64,000 nt of DNA, from positions 1-64,000 of the forward strand of contig JBDRIE010000033.1 of NCBI GenBank assembly GCA_043816165.1. The letters run 5' to 3'. Under the pieces are notes generated by a model, which saw nothing but the letters and a program-made list of their open reading frames with translations, was not told the DNA's origin and ran no database searches. This stretch comes from JAACEU01 sp043816165 (GTDB taxonomy: Bacteria > Patescibacteriota > Gracilibacteria > UBA1369 > LOWO2-01-FULL-3). Within the stretch, counting starts at the first letter, position 1. Each line of letters begins with the position of its first letter. The position numbers were made by a program, and so were the translations under genes. Below, piece by piece: positions 59,113-64,000 of this stretch.

Positions 59113-59989
59113 TTTTATAAGTCTATACATAGCCGCAACAATGCCACCTGACATCATACCGCAGGAGGAGCTTACTCCATCAACATTTGATATATCAGAA
59201 CTCCTATCAACCAAAACTCTTGAACCGGTAAAAGATCCGCTTTTCATTTCTCCAATCATAGAAGCAAAATCCAGCATCTCCATAGACATGGCATCTGACA
59301 AAATTTTATTCGAAAAAAACGCTCACGAAAGACTACCTATAGCTTCAATTACAAAACTAATGACACTAACGATTGTAACTGAAGAAAACGACCCAACAGA
59401 AGTTGTCACAATTAGCAATTACGCGGCAAACATCGAAGGTTCTCAAATGTACCTCAGAGCCGGTGAACAAATTTCTTTAGAAAACCTACTCTACGGCGCA
59501 ATTATCCACTCCGCAAATGACGCGGCAGTAGCTCTCGCAGAGCACAATGCAGGATCAGTCGACGCCTTTGTCGAAAAAATGAATAAAAAAGCTCAAGAAT
59601 TCGGACTTGAAAATACAAATTATTCAAACCCAATAGGCCTCGACGATTACAACAACTATTCTTCCTCATATGACATAGCAATACTCTCAAAACACATTTA
59701 CCAAAACCAATTTGTAAGACATGCCGCCAAACTAAAAGAATTAGAAGTAAAATCAGTAGACGGAACATATTCCCACTTACTTCAATCCACAAACGCTCTG
59801 CTAGGCAACGAATATCTCAATATAAAAGGATTAAAAACCGGAAAAACAGATGGAGCAGGACTATGTCTAGTCGCAGTAGCAGAAACAGACACAGGTAACG
59901 AAATAATCACAGTAGTACTCAACAGTCCGGACAGATTCTACGAAACAAAAATCCTCGTAGACTGGATTTTCAGAGCGTATACCTGGTAA
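59102..59989 (+). CDS. D-alanyl-D-alanine carboxypeptidase (PBP5/DacA-like)
   Basis: Trims the terminal D-Ala of peptidoglycan stem peptides outside the cell. The 295 residues have all three penicillin-binding motifs: S82-x-x-K85 (ASITK), S137-x-N139 (SAN) and K245-T-G247 (KTG). The N-terminal segment (1-16) is a poor signal peptide or anchor, and the family's C-terminal beta domain and amphipathic anchor are missing. It precedes mraY by 12 bases, so peptidoglycan synthesis and trimming share an operon. Confidence 0.9.
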   Translation: MLTSFISLYIAATMPPDIIPQEELTPSTFDISELLSTKTLEPVKDPLFISPIIEAKSSISIDMASDKILFEKNAHERLPIASITKLMTLTIVTEENDPTEVVTISNYAANIEGSQMYLRAGEQISLENLLYGAIIHSANDAAVALAEHNAGSVDAFVEKMNKKAQEFGLENTNYSNPIGLDDYNNYSSSYDIAILSKHIYQNQFVRHAAKLKELEVKSVDGTYSHLLQSTNALLGNEYLNIKGLKTGKTDGAGLCLVAVAETDTGNEIITVVLNSPDRFYETKILVDWIFRAYTW

Positions 59990-60001
59990 AATCCCCCCAA
60001 C

Positions 60002-61072
60002 ATGGAATTCACAAACTATTCAGAAACAATAGAGAATTTAGTAATATTAGCCGGTTCAGGAACCTTGGCCTTTTTGATATCCCTTGCCCTAACTCCATGG
60101 TTCACAAAACAATTAATCAAATTTCGCATAGGCAAACAGATAAGAGACAAAGCACTATCCGGAGAAGACTCCAGCCTCTTTAGTGCGCTCCACGCCAAAA
60201 AAAGCGGCACCCCAACAATGGGAGGACTACTCATCTGGGGGACAATTCTACTCACAGTAGCAATCTCAATGATTCTCCAAAAAGCAGAAATAACAAAATA
60301 CTCACTATTCAACAGAAACGAAACCTGGATTCCCCTCTTCACACTGGCAACCTGCGGAATTTTGGGAGCAGTTGACGACATTTTGAACGTGAAAGGCATT
60401 GGAAAAACCAAAGGACTAAGCGCAAAACTAAAACTCACATGGCTCACAATATTTTCGGCCGTTGGAGGATGGTGGTTTTTCAGTAAATTGGGATTTGACT
60501 CTATAAACATTCCAATTGTAGGTGTAGGACCAATCGAAGTTGGATGGTGGTACATTCCCATTTTCATCCTTGTAATAATTGCCACTGCAAATTCAGTAAA
60601 TTTCACGGATGGACTGGATGGACTCGCAAGCGGCTTACTTATTATGGCATTTGGAGCATTTGGAATAATCGCATACGCAGAGGGTCTCCTAATCCTTGCA
60701 ACACTCTGTATGGTTATTGTAGGAGCCCTTCTGGCCTTCCTTTGGTTCAATATTCCCCCCGCAAAATTCTATATGGGTGACACAGGATCTCTTGCCTTGG
60801 GAGCCACGCTGGGGGTCATAGCAATGCTCACGGGTCAAACTCTCGTTTTGCCAATAATTGGATTCATATTCGTCATCGAAACAATTTCTGTAATAATCCA
60901 ACTTGTCTCAAAGAAACTTTTCAAAAGAAAAGTATTCAAAATTGCACCTATCCATCACCACTTTGAACAATCCGGATGGACAGAATCCACAGTAGTAATG
61001 AGATTCTGGATTGCAGGTGGAATAATGACTGTATTTGGAACAATCCTCGGTCTAATAAATGTTTTCTTTTAA
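60002..61072 (+). CDS. mraY: phospho-MurNAc-pentapeptide transferase
   Basis: Moves phospho-MurNAc-pentapeptide from UDP to undecaprenyl phosphate, forming lipid I. The 356-residue protein has about ten membrane helices. Diagnostic motifs are KKSGTPTMGGLLI (about 63-75), DDILNVKGIGKTKGLSAKLK, NSVNFTDGLDGLASGLL with the metal-binding aspartates, YMGDTGSLALGATLG, and the cytoplasmic PIHHHFEQSGW. All catalytic Asp and His residues are intact. It ends one base before the facing FecR-like gene. Confidence 0.96.
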   Translation: MEFTNYSETIENLVILAGSGTLAFLISLALTPWFTKQLIKFRIGKQIRDKALSGEDSSLFSALHAKKSGTPTMGGLLIWGTILLTVAISMILQKAEITKYSLFNRNETWIPLFTLATCGILGAVDDILNVKGIGKTKGLSAKLKLTWLTIFSAVGGWWFFSKLGFDSINIPIVGVGPIEVGWWYIPIFILVIIATANSVNFTDGLDGLASGLLIMAFGAFGIIAYAEGLLILATLCMVIVGALLAFLWFNIPPAKFYMGDTGSLALGATLGVIAMLTGQTLVLPIIGFIFVIETISVIIQLVSKKLFKRKVFKIAPIHHHFEQSGWTESTVVMRFWIAGGIMTVFGTILGLINVFF

Positions 61073-61073
61073 A

Positions 61074-62828
61074 TTATGGGGCCAACAAAGGAGAAAGAGG
61101 TTTATCCCCTTCAATTATTACTCCATAATCAGCTTCAATAACCGGCTCTGACACATCAGTTGTATCACCAATTCCTACCACGATATCTTCAATTTCACTG
61201 TCGGTAACAATTTTCACATCCGTATTCATTTCATCCAATAACTTCATTCCACTTTTTACATCATCAAGTAGTTCGTTTTTCAAATCCCCCTCCTTCTCAT
61301 CATCGATCGAATCGATAACTTTAATCATATTATCAACATCTTTCTTATATCCATCCAGGATTTGCTTGGCCAGATCAGAATCTCCTTTTTCAAGAGCATC
61401 TTCAACTTCTGACAATTTTGAAAGCCCCTGCTTACTCTTCACAATCATTTCCTCATTCAAATTATTCGCTACCAAAACCTCCAAATCTTCAACAGCTGCC
61501 TTAATCCCATATGAAGGTGAATCCGGCAAAACAAGACTTAAATTCTTCTTCTGTAAGAGTAATTTATCCACGACATACTGTTCCAATTCTTCAGCATATT
61601 CATAATCTGTAATTCTAACATTCTCAACAAAATTCACATATTCAACAACAATATTGGAATAAGTGGAAATCGCCTGCTCAACAGCAACCTTATCTTCAAT
61701 AGTAATATTTGCATCATTCAACTTAACTTCAGCAGCAATAAGCTTCTTTTCAGCCAAATCAAGTTGCATTTTAATTGCCTTTACATCATCAAATGTTAAA
61801 AAAAGCAAAGCACTTTCAGTCAAAGAATTTTCTCCATCAAATCCATCCTCAACATTAACGCCTGAAGATTCAACTTTAGCAGCTAACAATGTCTCACCGA
61901 CTTCCGCTATATAAACTCTATCAGTATCAAGATTTTCTTTCACCCAATCTGACTCTTTTACTTCTTTTGCAATCTTCGTGACTTCAACATTGTTTTCTTG
62001 GTTAAGCACTGCTTTCTGACCACTCACAACAGTCTCTACTTCATGAGCTGTAACCACATCCACAACGTTCTTGTAAACATCAACCTCAACTTCCATATTA
62101 TCGACACTCACATTAAATGCCGCTTTCTTAGTAGCAGTAAAAATATCTGAAGATTGAACTACAAAAGATGATTTTTTTTCAACAAGATTCAAAACCTTCG
62201 ACCACATATTTCCATTAATCAAATCAATTTCAACATAACTTATAACAGTACTTCCCACCGGTCGATGAAGTACGTCTATCAAAATCTCCGTATCGCCAGA
62301 CAATCGACTAACGCTATCGTCAAAAAATTTTACAGTAGCCTTTCCATCAGCTCCCGTAATAATCCTATCCTTTTCATAAAGCCTCATATCCTCTTCCAAC
62401 TCTATCATTTCCCCGTCCCTCTCAATATGAACTTCACCTTCAAATGAATCCAAAGTTGTAAATTCACTGGCATAAACAACATTATTACTTACCCCCATGA
62501 ACATAAACATCGTAAATGTCATAAAGAAAAGCATTGCCGCCGCTATAAATTTCTTTTGGAAAAGGAAAAAATTGGTGATTATAAATCTCTTTTGTTGTGT
62601 TTTTTCTATTAATACAAAAACATTCTCTTTAATTCGAGCCCGTAAAACAGCTCCCAAACTAAATCTAGCACCATGATGCTGGATAGCTTTTACGAGCGGA
62701 ACCTCCAACTGAGACTGAATTCTACTTTTAAGAGCAAGCTTCCTTGCCTCATCAAGTTTAGGTTTTTGAACCCCTTTTAAAGTTTCACCTAAAGCTTTCA
62801 GTACTAGTTGTTCTTGATTGTCCTCCAT
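61074..62828 (-). CDS. FecR-domain membrane protein, probable anti-sigma partner
   Basis: The 584 residues have a cytoplasmic N-terminal part (about 1-90), one membrane helix (about 91-115), and an extracellular FecR-like domain. That domain contains FEGEVHIERDGEMIELEEDMRLYEKDRIITGADGKATVKFFDDSVSRLSGDTEILI, a canonical FecR start, here at about 128-180 (cited by its key parts). A helical region near SYGIKAAVEDLEVLV resembles the DUF5667 domain seen in other anti-sigma-like proteins, and the tail is acidic. It lies directly after an ECF sigma gene. Its cytoplasmic part may hold that sigma factor. Confidence 0.75.
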   Translation of the reverse strand: MEDNQEQLVLKALGETLKGVQKPKLDEARKLALKSRIQSQLEVPLVKAIQHHGARFSLGAVLRARIKENVFVLIEKTQQKRFIITNFFLFQKKFIAAAMLFFMTFTMFMFMGVSNNVVYASEFTTLDSFEGEVHIERDGEMIELEEDMRLYEKDRIITGADGKATVKFFDDSVSRLSGDTEILIDVLHRPVGSTVISYVEIDLINGNMWSKVLNLVEKKSSFVVQSSDIFTATKKAAFNVSVDNMEVEVDVYKNVVDVVTAHEVETVVSGQKAVLNQENNVEVTKIAKEVKESDWVKENLDTDRVYIAEVGETLLAAKVESSGVNVEDGFDGENSLTESALLFLTFDDVKAIKMQLDLAEKKLIAAEVKLNDANITIEDKVAVEQAISTYSNIVVEYVNFVENVRITDYEYAEELEQYVVDKLLLQKKNLSLVLPDSPSYGIKAAVEDLEVLVANNLNEEMIVKSKQGLSKLSEVEDALEKGDSDLAKQILDGYKKDVDNMIKVIDSIDDEKEGDLKNELLDDVKSGMKLLDEMNTDVKIVTDSEIEDIVVGIGDTTDVSEPVIEADYGVIIEGDKPLSPLLAP

Positions 62829-62878
62829 ATTATTGTTTAATACAGCTTTGCAAACGCTAATTTATGCTTACTGTTACA

Positions 62879-63463
62879 CTAGAATTCGTACTTGATCCCC
62901 ATGTCCAGCATTTCCTTTTTTAGTGCTTTCAACGCTCTATGCTGAAGTATCCTCAAACTACCTTCACTTTTACCCAAAATATCCGCTATTTCAGTATTAG
63001 TAAGCTCATTAATAAATTTATACAAAATTATATCTTGATAACTTTGTTTCAAGTTTTTCATAGCACCCTTCAAATTCTCCTTGTCTAATGTCCGCTCAGC
63101 CATACGAATAGCATTGTGTTCCCTATCATGAGTAGGAACATCTATACCTAATTCACTAAATTCACGATCTTTTCTTGATCTGTAATAATCAACCACAAGA
63201 TTATGCGCAATTCTGTACAGCCACGCTGAAAACGAGTTCTTTTTTTTCACTTTGTATTTATCAATATTCTCCCAAACTTTCAAAAACACAATCTCTACCA
63301 AATCCTCCGCATCCGTTGATTTAACACGATAAAACACATATCGATATATCTGATCGATAAAAAGATCATAAAGTTGCGAAAACGCGTCATGGTCACCTTC
63401 CTTCACCAGAAGAACCAAGGCTTCTACTTTAGCTTTCTTGTTTTTCTTCTCATCATTTGACAT
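62879..63463 (-). CDS. ECF-type RNA polymerase sigma factor
   Basis: The 194 residues contain sigma region 2 (DAFSQLYDLFIDQIYRYVFYRVKSTDAEDLVEIVFLKVWENI, then AWLYRIAHNLVVDYYRSRK) and region 4 (LKQSYQDIILYKFINELTNTEIADILGKSEGSLRILQHRALKALKK). Regions 1 and 3 are absent, as expected for an extracytoplasmic-function factor. The FecR-like gene follows after 50 bases, forming a probable sigma/anti-sigma pair. A divergent ferritin-like gene lies upstream, suggesting an iron or oxidative-stress signal. Confidence 0.92.
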   Translation of the reverse strand: MSNDEKKNKKAKVEALVLLVKEGDHDAFSQLYDLFIDQIYRYVFYRVKSTDAEDLVEIVFLKVWENIDKYKVKKKNSFSAWLYRIAHNLVVDYYRSRKDREFSELGIDVPTHDREHNAIRMAERTLDKENLKGAMKNLKQSYQDIILYKFINELTNTEIADILGKSEGSLRILQHRALKALKKEMLDMGIKYEF

Positions 63464-63488
63464 TACAAAAAGTTAACCGAGCATGAGT

Positions 63489-63517
63489 ACTAAACATCAA
63501 AACTATGAAAAAGTCAA
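63489..63517 (-). promoter_or_regulatory. promoter of the sigma-factor gene
   Basis: On the minus strand TTGACT is followed after 17 bases by TTTAGT, 26 bases before the ATG. The -10 is only fair, so an additional ECF-type promoter is possible. Confidence 0.45.
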
Positions 63518-63536
63518 CACACGAACAAGCGTGTTG
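63515..63536. promoter_or_regulatory. palindrome between divergent promoters
   Basis: CAACAC (63515-63520) and GTGTTG (63531-63536) form an inverted repeat spanning both -35 elements, one facing the sigma gene and one facing the ferritin-like gene. It could be an operator controlling both. Confidence 0.4.
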
Positions 63537-63562
63537 AAAAAATCGAAAAAAACCATTACATT
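63534..63562 (+). promoter_or_regulatory. promoter of the ferritin-like gene
   Basis: TTGAAA and TACATT are 17 bases apart, ending 33 bases before the ATG. The -35 shares its first bases with the right half of the palindrome. Confidence 0.6.
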
Positions 63563-63594
63563 TCTTTCGACCAATATTTTTTAACTCATTTATC

Positions 63595-64000
63595 ATGGCG
63601 ATCACAAAGGAAGAATTTATTAAGGAACTAAACAAAGACCTCGAATACGAATACGCTGCCGCTATACAATACGTACAACACTCTTCAGTTATTACGGGAC
63701 CGGAGTATGATGCTATTGCCAAAGAGCTGATAGTTCACTCTAATGAAGAAATGGCTCATGCTATTTCTATTGCAACAGCCATCTCAGATTTGGGAGGAAC
63801 TCCAACTATAGATGTAGACGAAAGACACGTTTCAGAAAATTCAAAAGTAATGCTGGAACAAGACCTGGAAGGTGAAGAAACTGCAATCAGACGCTACAAA
63901 GAAAGAGTAATGCAAGCAGAAGAACTTGGTGAATACGGAATCCGACGTGTACTTGAAGACGTTCTAATGCAAGAAGAAGAACACCGAAGAGATATCCTAA
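63595..64000 (+). CDS. bacterioferritin-like diiron protein, N-terminal part (runs off window)
   Basis: Hand translation gives 135 residues before the window ends. The four-helix ferritin pattern is clear: Glu19 in YEYAAAIQYVQH, Glu52-x-x-His55 in EEMAHA, an acidic helix with Glu94 or Glu95 in LEGEETAIRRYKER, and Glu127-x-x-His130 in QEEEHRRD. These are the metal ligands of a di-iron ferroxidase site. The spacing is that of bacterioferritin-type proteins; a Dps-like role is less likely. It is divergent from the ECF sigma gene. Confidence 0.88.
   Translation, partial: MAITKEEFIKELNKDLEYEYAAAIQYVQHSSVITGPEYDAIAKELIVHSNEEMAHAISIATAISDLGGTPTIDVDERHVSENSKVMLEQDLEGEETAIRRYKERVMQAEELGEYGIRRVLEDVLMQEEEHRRDIL

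Noticed and set aside
60016..60750. Long open frame opposite mraY (244 codons, minus strand)
   Set aside because: It is antisense to a certain mraY gene, has no promoter or family motif and shows an unnatural composition, as expected of a shadow frame.
1..64000. Use of genetic code 25 (TGA as glycine)
   Set aside because: ftsH, the hsp20 gene, gltX and others terminate at TGA at the family's expected length, and no conserved gene shows in-frame TGA.
1..64000. CRISPR arrays
   Set aside because: No regularly spaced direct repeats were seen, and no cas genes.

Overview
The window looks like chromosome from a Candidate Phyla Radiation (Patescibacteria) bacterium. It is A/T-rich and tightly packed, with many 4-base gene overlaps. 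It carries type IV pilus genes, several TrbC/VirB2-like pilins and S-layer-homology proteins, as is common in that group. TGA is read as stop: ftsH, gltX, the hsp20 gene and others end in TGA. This argues against the code-25 Gracilibacteria/Absconditabacteria. A Peregrinibacteria-like lineage is my best guess at low confidence, because no 16S rRNA lies in the window. Almost no start codon has a Shine-Dalgarno sequence in front of it, while sigma70-type -35/-10 promoters are easy to find.

Layout. 1-3118: partial folC, ftsQ, a small basic membrane protein and two unknown proteins. 3162-6804: pilT followed by five tandem two-helix pilin paralogues. 6806-14059 (minus strand): metG, then a type IV pilus operon running pilN, pilO, pilC and four minor pseudopilins. 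14156-20510: RNHCP zinc protein, tilS, ftsH, hsp20, galU, a TPR protein, a membrane-anchored unknown and glutamate formimidoyltransferase. 20509-20941: RNase P RNA whose variable stems are GC-rich palindromes. 20967-29263: polyprenyl glycosylphosphotransferase, secA, purL and purQ. 29276-34273: ftsK (minus), gltX, small unknowns and a PHP phosphoesterase. 34364-36070: a large protein ending in a caspase-like (clan CD) domain. 36111-38732: pta, an EF-Tu-domain-2-like protein and ackA. 38729-40732 (minus): a membrane protein joining a PP2C-like domain to a beta-propeller. 40750-40913: a 164-bp MITE-like long inverted repeat. 40999-44476: rpmH, rnpA, yidC, khpB, an SLH-RlpA fusion and an FtsL-like protein; the first four form the classic cluster often found near the replication origin. 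44545-47169: tRNA-Glu, two orphan genes and a cysteine desulfurase. 47242-52362: class II ribonucleotide reductase behind two NrdR-like boxes, then an 851-residue charged protein. 52416-64000: membrane-anchored methyltransferase, ComEC-like channel, SLH-CAP protein, LCP ligase, pseudouridine synthase, D,D-carboxypeptidase, mraY, a FecR-like protein with an ECF sigma factor, and a divergent ferritin-like gene.

Working together, the window supplies cell-envelope assembly (ftsQ, mraY, carboxypeptidase, LCP, SLH proteins, galU, glycosylphosphotransferase), surface pili and DNA uptake (pil genes, comEC), protein export and quality control (secA, yidC, ftsH, hsp20), tRNA processing and charging, acetate/ATP metabolism (pta-ackA), the FGAM-synthase step of purine synthesis, and a probable iron or stress regulon at the right edge. 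The least explained items are the caspase-like protein, the pilT/five-pilin locus, the long inverted repeat beside rpmH, the palindromes shared between RNase P RNA and other loci, and the orphan genes next to tRNA-Glu.
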